NCBI GenBank assembly: GCA_025766275.1
Contig: JAFKAC010000005.1
Coordinates: 2,480,001-2,544,000, forward strand
DNA: 64,000 bases
Direction: 5' to 3'
From: Lactarius indigo
Taxonomy: Eukaryota; Basidiomycota; Agaricomycetes; Russulales; Russulaceae
Part shown: piece after piece, positions 22,871-34,000 of the stretch
Layout: every line of letters starts with the position of its first letter
Position numbering within the stretch: the first letter of the stretch is position 1
Position numbers and translations under genes: made by a program
The notes under the pieces: generated by a model
The model's input: only the letters and a program-made list of their open reading frames with translations
The model's database searches: none
What the model was told of the DNA's origin: nothing

Positions 22871-24123
22871 AGGGAATACGAGCAGGGGCGACGAGCTTCT
22901 TGCGGGTCTGTGATTTGCCTGTCCTTACTACGGTGCGCAGGTCGATAGGCGATCTTAGCGATCCCCCACTTTGTCTTACTATTCTTTTCACTATGATCGA
23001 TCTCGCGCAGTCATCCTAATACTACGCCACGACCAGGCAATTCCGTAGCCGTTCACACGTATACTATTCTGTTCAGGGGAAAGCGACCAAAAGATGGTCA
23101 GGAGAAAAGATAATACCGACGAGAGAGAAATAGAAACGGGCGGGGAGACGCAGCACGACGGCACGATGCGAGTTTCGTCCATCCATTCACGAAGTGCGAC
23201 GGGTGCGACGCGCCCGACCAGAAGGGCATCACATCTCCGATTTGAACACAAACCCTCAAACATGAGGCCGCCGTTCGTCAGTCGAATGGACGTTCGCCGA
23301 GCGAATGGTTATGCTGTATCATAGAAACCAAGTTCTCAATCGACTCTGAAAGTGCATAACAGCGCTCGACGCTCGTACAGGCAAAATTCCGCATCGCACC
23401 ATCAATAATATCGGCGGCCGGTAACTTAGCACTGCACATTTCAGGAGAAAAGGGGGTCTGAAACCCGGCGTCTCTTCTCGGGTCATGCTACGCAACTCCT
23501 TTAAGTCAAGGGGGTTAAGTGCCTCTTGGTGAATGTGCGGCCTGGGGACGTACCAAAGGTGGGAAGAGGTGAGGCAAAAGTTCTACTACTGCTACTTCTA
23601 AGCTGCGGCTGCGGTAGGTGCCGCTTGAAGAACCCGTTGTCATTCTGTGCTAGATTGCCAAGGCGAGTCGAAACTTAGAACGTTACACCCCACAAGACAA
23701 CGTGATCATCTCATTAACCACGACCAGACAGGTCTAAGTAGCTGCTAGCTGCTAACGCGGAGGTTATTAGATTCGTGAGCGCCACCTGAGGGTTGGCTGG
23801 TATATCACAGGAAAGAGAACAAAAGGGGAAGAAAGAAGCGGCAAAGGGGGAGAAGGGTGTGCAAGGTATGGAGACAATGCTACTTTGATTCATTCATTCG
23901 TGATGCATGAGTGCGTGCGACGTGAGGCAAAAAAAGGGGCTAGAAGAACAGACAGAGAGAAATTAACATTAACCAGGTATGAAACCACAAGGCGTGAATA
24001 AGGGGGGCATCAGAAGAGAGGAAATTGAAAAAAGGAGGGAAAATCCAGAAGCGGGCGGGGATGCACGACCGGACCATAAAAATAACATTAGAAAAAAAAC
24101 GGTGGAAAAAAAGATGAGAGGCA
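22871..24123. other. Intergenic, no gene recognised
   Basis: Convergent spacer between YAE1 (+) and the Ser/Pro-rich gene (-). Purine-rich stretches near 23810-23860 and 23920-24120 probably belong to 3' untranslated sequence. No supported frame. Confidence 0.5.
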
Positions 24124-27100
24124 TCATGATGAGAAGATCTCAGTGATTGTGCGCCGACGTTCCCTGGTGCTCGTAGCTCGGGCGAGCGTCTGCACGCCAC
24201 CGCCACCACGGGCTGTTGTTGCCGTACCTGTCGTAGCTTGGGCAGGCTTCGGTGGCGCATCCAGCGACAACTGAGACTTCGAGCCGAGCGTGCGTCTCCC
24301 GAGGCCAAGCGAGAACCGCGTCTGCGTCGGTGGACGCTCCGTCTCCGAGCCCGAGCGTGGCGTCCATGGCGACGAAGCGCCCGCGCTCAGTGGCGTGATG
24401 GGTGTTATCCCAGCCGACAGTGGGGGTGCTTCGCTCGATGACGGGCGGTGCCGCTGCAGCCCGCTCAGCGCGCCTATGCTCACTGTCAGCGGGCGCGAGA
24501 ACGTCACGGTGTTCGAGTGCGCGTGCCGGCTTGTGCTCGCACCGGCACTAGAAGATGCAGATGTAGACGATTGGCCTGACTCGGTGCGCGAGACCGGCAA
24601 CGTCGTTACAGCCGTCGTCGGAGCCGCACTCGGAGTGGTGATGGTCAAGCCGGGATTGCTGGCGTTGCCACGCATGGTGACCGTCGAGGCGGCCGAGATC
24701 TTCCGCCGCGCCGTTGACGTCGATTTGTCCGTCTGTGCCTGCTGCTCAGCAGCCGCGCGGGTTTCGGACGGGAGAGTGGGGAGCGGGGCGGGGATGGCCA
24801 ACTGAGGGAGCTTGCGCACACTCTCGTCCAGTGACTGGCGGGGGCGGGGCGCGGGGGTAGGCGAAGGTTCGTAATCGTCCTCGATGTGCAGGGACCTCTG
24901 TGACTCGATCGTGACCAACTCGGGTTTGGCTGAAGCAGGGGTGCTCTCCCTTTGAAACCCTGGGGTGTAGAGCCTACGAGTAGATGATGTCGTAGGCCGT
25001 GCTGCGGAGGGTGAACCGTCTTCTGGATCCGCAACGCGTTCCCGGGCAGGAGGTTCTCGCTCCCTGAGTAACATCGAGGACGAAGCACGTTGGCCTGAAA
25101 GTGTGCCGACTTCTATACGGCTTGAGGCGCGGCGTAGTAGATCGCCTTTGTCCCTCTCGACTCTTGCGGGATCCCAACTGCGCCTTGATTCGGTGCTCCT
25201 CCGCCCACCGAAGCCATCGGCACTTCCGCTGCCCCTGCCGCTACCTGTGCCCGCGCTTGTAGAGGAACGACCATCGGCGCCTGATCTCCGGGAGAGGTCC
25301 TCGCTTGCGCCGCGGAGGTGCTGCAAGCTGCTGCCGGCACCAGCGCTTGCACCAACATTAGCAGACTCGCGCAATACCTTGCCGACGCCGAGCATGAACC
25401 CGGTCATGGTCCGCACAAGTTCGTCGCTCACTCTCAACATATCACGACAGTCTCCCCCGACGTCCTTCCACAACCCCACCAAGTCGACCTCGCCGGCTGT
25501 GCTGGTATCTGATACCTCGGAATCGACGAGTCGTTCAAGCGCGCGATTTGTAGCTGCGCGGAGCATCCCATTGACTTGCTCCGAGAAGCGCACTACCGCT
25601 TGAGCGTTCCGAAAGACTTCGGGGACCGTCGCAGTGGTAGTGTCACCCATGGGCGGTAGACGTGATAGTAGTGCTTCAAACATGGTAAGTGATTCGTCCA
25701 TGAGGCGTAGGTGCTCTACCGCCTGCTCGTCTAGGGGCTGTACAGGAAATTCGCGGGGGCGTGTGCGCGGAGAGCCGTAAGTTCGTTCTTGGGACACGGT
25801 AGAAAAGGGTGTGGACGAGCCCTGTCGTGAGCCAATCCCTTCCCGGTCGCGATCGAGCGCATATGCGGATCTGTATGCGCGGAGGCCGGGTGGTGCTGTC
25901 TTAGGCGGGGGTAAATCTTCGTTGAAAGGGAGAAAGTCTGCCATTGATGTTGATGGCCTCGATCGAGGGCCAGAATGCGCTCCGCGCTCTAAGAAATATT
26001 GGGAGGGGGGATTGGCGGGAGTGCGGGCATCATGAAGTATGGCAGTGCGCGACGGCCCGCTTTCTCGACTGGAACCGGCGGGTGATTCTTGTTCCTGAAT
26101 CGATCCAGTGCGGATAGAAGTGGGTCGGCGGGCTATCGTAGATGATTCTTCGGGCTCCCGAAAAACGTCTGTACCCGTCTTAACGCTCATTCCTGCGGCT
26201 CGCAAGCTACCGCCGACTAAACGCGTGCCAAGCGAGGTTTCCATACTCCCTCCACGCACAGTTTGTCGACTCTCAACGTCGTTGCTGGAGCTCCGTAGGT
26301 CGTCATCGTCGTTGTCATCGACGATAGATCGCGCAGAAGTGGTACGTAGATCTTCAGACATCCAGCGGGTCTGGTGTTTTCGCATGGCGGATACTTGGTT
26401 AGCTTGGGTGGAGCGTTGGGAGGAGTTTGGATTTTGGAGAGTGCGCCGTGCGGACGTTCTGGACGGTGAAGTATCACTGGCAAGTGAGCTATACCGCTCC
26501 CGTGGCAATTTTTGGGGTGTTGTCGGCTCCTTGGAGGTCTGAAACGTAGTATGCATGTCATCAGTTGACATACGGGTACGTCGCATTGGTAACTTACCCT
26601 GCCATCCGAGCTACTTCGTCGAGGTTCGAGGAATTCCTTGGGGAGAGGTTGCCTATTTTTCTTTCCACTGCTTCCCGGGCTCCGCCGTAACGAGGCCACC
26701 GCAGCCAGAGCGGCAGAGGTGACGTCATGGGATCCGTGTTCGTGTCCTTCGGGGTCAGGCATAGACATAATTGAGACTCGCTTCTTGGGTGTCCTTTGTG
26801 ACGGTCCAGGGGAGAAGCTGCGGGTTGATGAGGCAACTTTTCCCTTGGAAGGAGAAACGGGGAGCGATGTGCGTCTCAGTCGTCCTTCTAAGACCGAATA
26901 CGCATGTGCGACGGAGGACGGTGGTGTGACCGATTGGTCGTCGGATGAATTCGAATGGTGGGCGCCAGGCTCGCGCTCTGTTTCTGATCCAGATAGAGCC
27001 GCGGGTTCCACTGATCGAGAACGAGTGCTGGTGGAGGCTGATGCTGATGAGGCTAACGCAGATGGAGGATTGGGTGAGCGGGATGAGTGAGAAGATTGGG

Positions 27101-27687
27101 GTGGGGAAGGTGTATTTAGGCGCATAGAAGAGAGTTTATTGAGGGCCTGTATGCGGTTGATTGCAATGAGTCGGTGAAAGAGAATGAGTGGAGGGATGCC
27201 TGAGACGGTATAAACTCCGGACGAGGGAAAAACTCACCATACGATTCCTTTGTGTTAAGCTCATGACACGCTGTAGCGTCATAACGTGGTCATTGGACTG
27301 GGACGCCCCGCGACGGCGGCTGAGGTTGAGCCTCGCGGTGTTGTCCTCCTCTTCGTCATCCTCGCCTTTCCTAGATTCGCTACCGCCAGCGGGGGACGAT
27401 GCTCGACTGGATCTGGAGTTGAGTGGCTTCTCGTTGCGCATTGCTAGGGCAGAGGAGACCGGAGGATGGGAAGGTCGGTCGAGGACTTCACGACTATCAC
27501 CAGCACTACTGCTTCCTGTAGAATTGGTGGCAGGTGGGGATGGGAGGCCGGAATGTGTTGATGATGCTCCGGGGCTGGGGGGTTCAGGGAGGTCTGGAAG
27601 ATCTGAGGGAGAGGGTGCTGGGCCAGCACCGAGGAAGATCGCAGATAAAGGACGGCGCTTTGACGCTAAGGAAGAGCGAGGTGTCAT
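24124..27687 (-). CDS. Ser/Pro-rich low-complexity protein of unknown function (1137 residues)
   Basis: Three exons, 27687-27238, 27146-26598 and 26538-24124, with introns of 91 and 59 nt; together 3414 nt in frame. The protein is dominated by Ser, Pro, Thr and Arg and is probably largely disordered. Two parts look more conserved in character: a helical block MTLQRVMSLTQRNRM then ALNKLSSMRLNTPSPP across the first intron, and a more hydrophobic segment around EQAVEHLRLMDESLTMFEAL to VGKVLRES in exon 3, which could form a helical domain. An acidic run (DDEEEDN) lies in exon 1. I recognise no catalytic motif and do not assign a function; a cytoskeletal or signalling scaffold would be a guess. 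Exons 1-2 and the 5' flank were copied into the later duplication units at 42656 and 49051; this is the only complete copy. Confidence 0.8.
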
Positions 27688-27739
27688 AGAGTGGAAGAAT
27701 TTGACGGGCGGTGGCAGCTAGACATCAAACGAGAACGGG

Positions 27740-27860
27740 TTAAAGAGAGAAGGTGGTGGTGGTGGTGGAAAAGAAAGGAAAAGAACGAAAAGCGCCGGCC
27801 TGCCCTGAGAGAGAAAGCGAAAAGGGAACTGAAGACGGAAAGGAGCGCTCTGTCCGGATC
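27740..27860. promoter_or_regulatory. 5' flank of the Ser/Pro-rich gene with GGT repeat and purine-rich tract
   Basis: Five to six GGT units (27752-27768) are followed by 'aaaagaaaggaaaagaacga'; on the coding (minus) strand this is a CT-rich tract just before the gene, typical of strong fungal promoters or 5' UTRs. The same tract is preserved in the duplicates at 43508-43531 and 49936-49962 with different GGT/AGT copy numbers. Confidence 0.5.
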
Positions 27861-28029
27861 ACGACGAGAAAAAGCGATCTTGGCTTGTATGCCGAGTGAA
27901 AAGCAGTTGAGATGAACAAAACGTTGCGAGCGTCGAAAGCGACGAAGGCGAGAACGATGAGGACGGTGACAAGGACCGAGAGACAGACATCGACAAAGCC
28001 ACGCAACTGCACATCGTGGGATTTGTTAT

Positions 28030-30550
28030 CTTTTTATGGAAATCGTGTCATGCCCTTCAATTCTTCAATCACAGTCGCAACAGACAATTGACAGGCTTAT
28101 GTACAGTACCATGGCTCGATCAAGACATTGGAGCCCTGCGTTCCTCTGTACTGTAAACCCACCTAGAGTGTATAAGCGGTGTATAGCATCAAGTTTCTTC
28201 CTCGGCGCTCGGGCTGGCTGGCTTGGAAACGGCTGGGATAAACGTCTTCTTTGTTGTTACCCAGACGAACGGCCACCATAACCCCACGTTGTTATGTCAC
28301 AACCTATTTTCTCCAATTTCCTACACCCGCCTCGACTGCGTGAACATCGGACACCGTCGTCTATACTCAACGATAGTCAAACCTTTTCCGGCTTCCTTAA
28401 GCCCTCCTCTTCTCCTTTCCTCTCCTTTCTTACATGTCACTCAGGGGTTGTTGCCTCCTATATTGATCTTTATCACCGCATTGAACCCTCCGGAGCCTAT
28501 TCGCTACATCCTGATTGGACACCTATAATAGAAGTAATATTACTTTTTGAGGGACTTCCATATCCTGTCTTGATCGACACAGTGAGTCTCACATTGCGTT
28601 CTAGCTACTGCTTCTCTGTCAAACCTTTAGTTCGCTTTGAATACGCCCTACAATTAAATGCTTCCGCAGTCGGCACCACGGCCCAGGCTGATCTTGCTGG
28701 TGATACTTTGACAGGTATGTTTTAATTGTCATACTGCGCGCTAGGACCAGCCGTTGTCTTGCTTTGGCACGGTAGGAGCAGCAGGGTTGTGCATCTTAGA
28801 TTTTACATTTTTTCTCAAGCATCTACCGCACGTTCGGCTGTTTTCATTTTCTTATCAATCTTCGCAGTCGATGTACCCTCTTCTACCTAAAATTTCACGA
28901 CGCTCTTGGCGTCTGTCTCAGTTACTGTCCAGAAGTTGGGGGGCATTAAGCGGCGACACTTCGGGTCTCCTTTCCTCATATTTTCAGCGACAACTCTGTC
29001 CACATACTGGCAAAACGACGGCTGGTGAGAACTTCCTCCAGTACTCGTACGTATTTGACCAGCACAAGACTCCCCCTTTCTACAAAGGGTACTATCAATA
29101 GACCCTGATCGGTGCATTTGGACTCAGATGACCGGGCGATCAAGGCGATGAACAGTGCCGGTTTATGCTGTGGTATTGGCATCGGGTCCTCTGCCTCACG
29201 TTGCCGATCATCGCTCTGCACCTTTCTTCCACCACGACGATCGAGCTTACGGCAGGTACGTGTACTCTATCCTGAATGGGGCGCCTGCTCCTTCGAGTTA
29301 TTGACCAGCACTCCCAGAGTGCGTCGAGCGTGTCGCCACGGCAATTACGCACGTGACCATGGCCAGCCCGCGTCCCAGCAGGATATCGCTTGCCATCCTG
29401 CTCCAGGATGTGGGTTCTTGAGAATCAGCGTTTCGGATCCACTTACTGACCACATATTACACCTGAGTGTCCCCCTACCGAGAGAGACAAAGCAATCAAA
29501 CGAGGTGTGTAGTCATTCGAATCGATTATCGTACCGTTTATCCACGTGGGCAGCTAACATGACCGGATACTCACTCAAACTTCGCCATCGGCGTCTAGAT
29601 AGTACTGTGCGCTCAACGTCGGCCTTGGAGTGGCCCTATCGGGGAAGTATGTGACGTATCCGCCCCGCACCAAACACCGAGCGAGCCTGGTACCCACCAT
29701 CTCATCCTCTCACCCTCCAGTTCTCTCCCACAATCTTGATCCTCGGAGGAACCTTCAAGTTGGCTCGGTTACATCCCACTTCGCAGTCACGTGCGGCTCA
29801 GATGAACAACCCCAGCTCTTTCTTACTGCTGCGTGCGTGAATGCCTAACGGGTTCCTGCAGGAGTTGCATACGTTCAAGATGGAACACCACACGTCTGAC
29901 GAGCCCATCGAAGGATCCAGTCTCAAATACGAGAGCATGCTCGGCAACCCAGATGCGAGCATGGCGCAGAGCGACCTCTAGACCAGCTGGATGCACCCCC
30001 GTTCGCGCTTGGCATTGTTGGCAATACCGACATGCTTGCGTCGTAAAGCCATGGTACGAGTGCAAGGACGTCGTTGGAGGTGCATTCAATGGACTAGGCC
30101 TGAGACCCACGACTCGACAGACTTTGCTGGGAGATAAATTATTCCGCCGTATTCGTGGGGCATATGAAAAAATAGTATTTTGTTGGTACCTTGCGTAGTT
30201 GATAGGGCTTATCGTTGACACACTGAATGAAAACCCGTCGTGGGGACACAGTACTGTATGGACTACGCCTGCACTATCCCCAAGGTTGAGGTCCTTAGGC
30301 CTGAGGATTTAATCAGTTCCTGAGCCACCGAATACGGAAAAGGTAAGACACGTGGTTTACAGAGCGTTTTATTCTCTAAGGGGTAATAAGACGAAAGTAT
30401 CTTGTGGTCTTGCGCCGCGATGTGAGGCTCTGGGAAAGTGCGACTTGCTGCTTACTGTATGATTGTGTCATTGATTGCAAAGGGTTTCTCAGGGGAATGC
30501 CGGTCTTTGTCCCCGTCCAGGCTTTCTTGTCTTCACCATGCCGTCATAAC
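28030..30550. other. Spacer of duplication unit 1; possible decayed gene at about 28300-29400
   Basis: Parts of 28030-28700 recur in units 2 (43790-44060) and 3 (50240-50900). On +, fragments such as the frame at 28754-29101 and short hydrophobic runs suggest an old multi-exon membrane-protein gene, but stops and shifts prevent any assembled reading. The mutually antisense frames at 29823-30221 are not supported. I see no other gene here. Confidence 0.3.
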
Positions 30551-30554
30551 TTTA

Positions 30555-30830
30555 CAGCAAAATCCAAATGGGGGGCCCTTGAGTAAAAATGGACGACAGC
30601 TGACCTCTAAATTTGACGTGCGGGGTTCATAATTAAGTGTAGTCTAAAATTCTTGGGAAATTTGATATCTCACAAATATATAGTGATAAAATAGTTATCC
30701 AGGGTATAAAATAGTTATTTCAGCAAAGGGTCGGCAAAGTTAAGGTTATCCCACTTAACAGAACACCCTTTCAGGCTCAGCCTGTACGCCTAATGTGGTC
30801 GCAAGGGGCCCCCCATTTTGGATTTTGCTG
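30555..30830. mobile_element. MITE-like element, 276 bp, with about 30-bp terminal inverted repeats and TA flanks
   Basis: The left end reads 'cagcaaaatccaaatggggg' plus 'gcccttgag'. The right end, read on the other strand, gives 'cagcaaaatccaaaatgggg' plus 'ggccccttgcg', the same sequence with one A inserted and small changes. Both ends are bordered by TA (30553-30554 and 30831-30832), as expected of a Tc1/mariner-type target duplication. The interior is A/T-rich and has no transposase frame, so it would be non-autonomous. Confidence 0.75.
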
Positions 30831-30832
30831 TA

Positions 30833-31067
30833 AGCGAACATGTTCCGTGCTGACATGGGGCGCAGCTGTCCAAGAAGTGGCGGCCCGATGTTCTGTGCAC
30901 GTGGAATGATACGATTCGGTGTCAATGCGGTGCTATGGTGAGAACGAGATCACTGCAGCCTTTCTCAGGCCCGTGGTTACTAGTAACTTATTACGCACTC
31001 TTGAGCGTTTTCCCCACCCGCCCATAGCCTCCATCGTCAAACGGCCAATATACCTTAGTATCAACCA
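30833..31067 (+). promoter_or_regulatory. 5' flank of NLR1
   Basis: Spacer between the MITE and the NLR1 start codon. The last part ('ttctccgccaacccac..cgtcaaac..caatata..accaatg' type wording) is recognisable before NLR2 (about 44360-44421) and NLR3 (about 51437-51502), so it belongs to the duplicated NLR promoter. Confidence 0.4.
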
Positions 31068-34000
31068 ATGTCTTCTACATCATTTCAACCCACTGGCACT
31101 GGCATCCTCGACGCAGCCCTCACCGATTATGCCAAGCAAATTGGGGTAGACCCATCCAAGCACCCCTTATTCAAGCAACTTCAATCCTGTCATTCTCCAA
31201 ATGACGTCCTTAAGCTACTAGAAGACAAGGCGAACGAATTCAAAGACTATCGAGAGGTTAATCGCAAGTTGATCGACTGCCTTAAGCCAGTAGTGGAGGT
31301 CGTCCATGCGTTTTCTGGGGTTCTCAGCGAGGTCGTTAGCTTTGTGAGCAGGATACTATGGTCATCCATCTCGTTCATAACTTCACCACTCTGTTACTAG
31401 GTGCCATTCCAACCAGCAGGGGCAATCTTCGTTGGCGTGAATGTCCTCTTTACAGTACGTATTCCGTGACACTTCAACTACACGCCCTCATGAGATCTGG
31501 GCGTCACAGGCAGCCAGCGACGTCAGTTCGAGCTACGATGCACTCGTCGAACTGTTTGAATGCCTGGGAAATTTCTTGAAACGCCTTAAGATCTACAACA
31601 ACATTTCGTTGAATGCCTCGATGACGGAAATCATCGCAAAGATAATGGCCGAATTGCTTTCGGTTCTCGCCCTTGCTACGAAGCAGATTCGGCAAGGTAG
31701 ATTCAGTAAGTGGATCACCGCCATCGATTTGCAATGGCTCAAAATGGCACAGAGAAATTCGCAAAAAAGCTACTAGGAGAAAGCGAGATCGAGGCTGTCC
31801 TCCAGAGGTTGGACCGTCTCACTCAGGAGGAAGGTCGGGTGACCATGGCGCAAATCCTGGAAGTTATCCACTGCCTTATGAATAATGTGAGCATAGTCAT
31901 GAACGGTGCGTAACAATTTTCTTGGCTATTTGTCGACATTCAGCTAAGGAGTTGTCATGGTAGATGGGAAGGCGTAGATCGAGGGTATCTGGAAGGTTTT
32001 AGGTATGGTTTTACCCCGTTCGGGCTCGGCCTTGCAGAAGCTGACCGGTACGCTAGATGCGATGCAACAAATTGCAACCGATATAAACAAGATGCGGCGT
32101 TCGTTATTGATTCGTTCTGCCACTATGTGCTGGTGGCGCTGATGCGAGCTACAGGTGATCAGTTGCAAGAGAAGTCCCAAAGTTGGCTCTCTCCCCCAGA
32201 TCCATCGCCAAACTTCAACCTTGCGTGGGAAATCCATCAAGACGGAACTGCCACGTGGTTTTTCAGGGGAAGCGTCTTTGGTGAATGGAGCACGAAGGGT
32301 TCCTTGTTGTGGATCTACGGAAAACGTGCGTTTATGATGAGACTTAAAAACGGCCCTGATTCCTTTTCGCTTCCCCCTCTGTAGCGGGCTCGGGAAAAAC
32401 GATTCTGACGTACGTGGTATCTCACTTTGTTAAAATGTGGCCATTTACGGACTCTACTAGGACGACAATTATTCGAGAAATATACAGGATGCATAACGCG
32501 GGATTAGCATCGATGGCGTATTTTTATTTCGACTTTCGGGAGTCAGCGAAACGACACCGACGCGGCCTTCTCTCTTCTCTCCTCTCCCAGCTCAGCGCCG
32601 ACTCTGATCCCTGCTATCGTATTTTGTCTCGTCTGTATTCTGCTCACGCTGGTGGTACACGACAACCTTCCGATAATGCGCTCTGGCAATGTCTTGCTGA
32701 AATGCTGAAAGTACAAGGGCGGCCTTCGATATACATCATTATAGATGCCCTCGACGAATGCCCCAACATCTCCGGGATGCCAACTGCGCGTGAAAAAGTG
32801 CTCAAGTTCTTGAAAGATCTCGTTGGTTTACAGCTCCCAAATATGTATATATGTGTTTCGAGTTGTCCGGAAATCGACATTCGCACCGCTCTTGAACCCT
32901 TGGCGCCGTTCCACGTGTCGCTCGATGACGAAAGCGGACAAAAGGAGGACATCATGCGATACATCAAATCGGTCGTACACTCTGATCAGAAATTGATAGG
33001 ATGGTCGGCGGAGCATAAGCAGTTGGTCATTGATACACTCTCTAATAAAGCAGACGGGATGTAAGTGATACTTCTCATGACTTCTCGGAACAATGGCCGA
33101 ATGAATGCTGCAGGTTCAGATGGGTTTATTGCCAGTTAGAAGACCTGCGCCAGCACTTTCCTAAAGACCTCCAGAGCGCTTTGGATCACATGCCGGAGTC
33201 GCTCGATGAAACGTACGAGCGCACGCTACTCGGGATCGACAAAGCGAAGCGGCAAGACGCACATCGACTCTTTCAGTGCCTGACCGTGTCTGCCAGGCCG
33301 CTTCGGGTTGACGAACTTGCGGAGATTCTAGCAATTCGGTTTGATGTAGCAGCGATTCCTAATACCAACACGATCTGGAAGCCAATTAACGCGGAAGAAG
33401 GCGTGCTTTCTGCATGCTCTAGTTTAATTATCATTGTCAACCTGAACGGATCCCAAGTGGTTCAGTTTTCCCACATTTCCGTCCAAGAATTCTTGACCTC
33501 GGACCGCCTTTCCACCGCAAGCGAGAATCTCTCTCACTATCACATCGTTCCCCATTCGGCACATGCCACGCTCGCGCTTGCTTCACTCAGTGTCCTACTC
33601 CAGCTCGATGATCGCATCGACAAAGACACCATTAGGAACTTTCCGCTTGCCGATTATGCCGCACGACACTGGTTCAAACACGGCCAGTTCGAGAATGTGT
33701 CTTCGACCATCCAAGAAGCCACGGAGCACCTGTTCGATCGAGAGAAACCACACTTCTCTGCATGGATCTGGATATACGACATAGACGACCCTTGGCGGAA
33801 ATCCATGCCTACGAAGCACCCGGAGCAGCCAGAAGCAGTCCCATTATATTACGCCATACTTTGTGGTTTCCACTGGCTTTTAGAACGTCTAATCTTCACC
33901 TACCCCGGGGATGTCAACGCAAGGGGAGGACGTGATGAGACTCCGTTGCTCACAGCAGTCCGAAAGGTACGTGTTAACATTAGTACTTTGTCACCCCTTC

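Noticed and set aside
24290..24805. Several + strand frames of 100-170 codons across 24238-27721
   Set aside because: They are shadows of the Ser/Pro-rich minus-strand gene, whose biased composition keeps other frames open.
29823..30221. Overlapping 121- and 132-codon frames on opposite strands
   Set aside because: Neither shows a motif or splice context. Mutual antisense overlap suggests one GC-balanced open stretch by chance.
32048..32091. Programmed ribosomal frameshift in NLR1 and NLR3
   Set aside because: No slippery heptamer or obvious stimulatory structure. A 44-nt GT-AG segment restores the frame in both genes, which is simpler.
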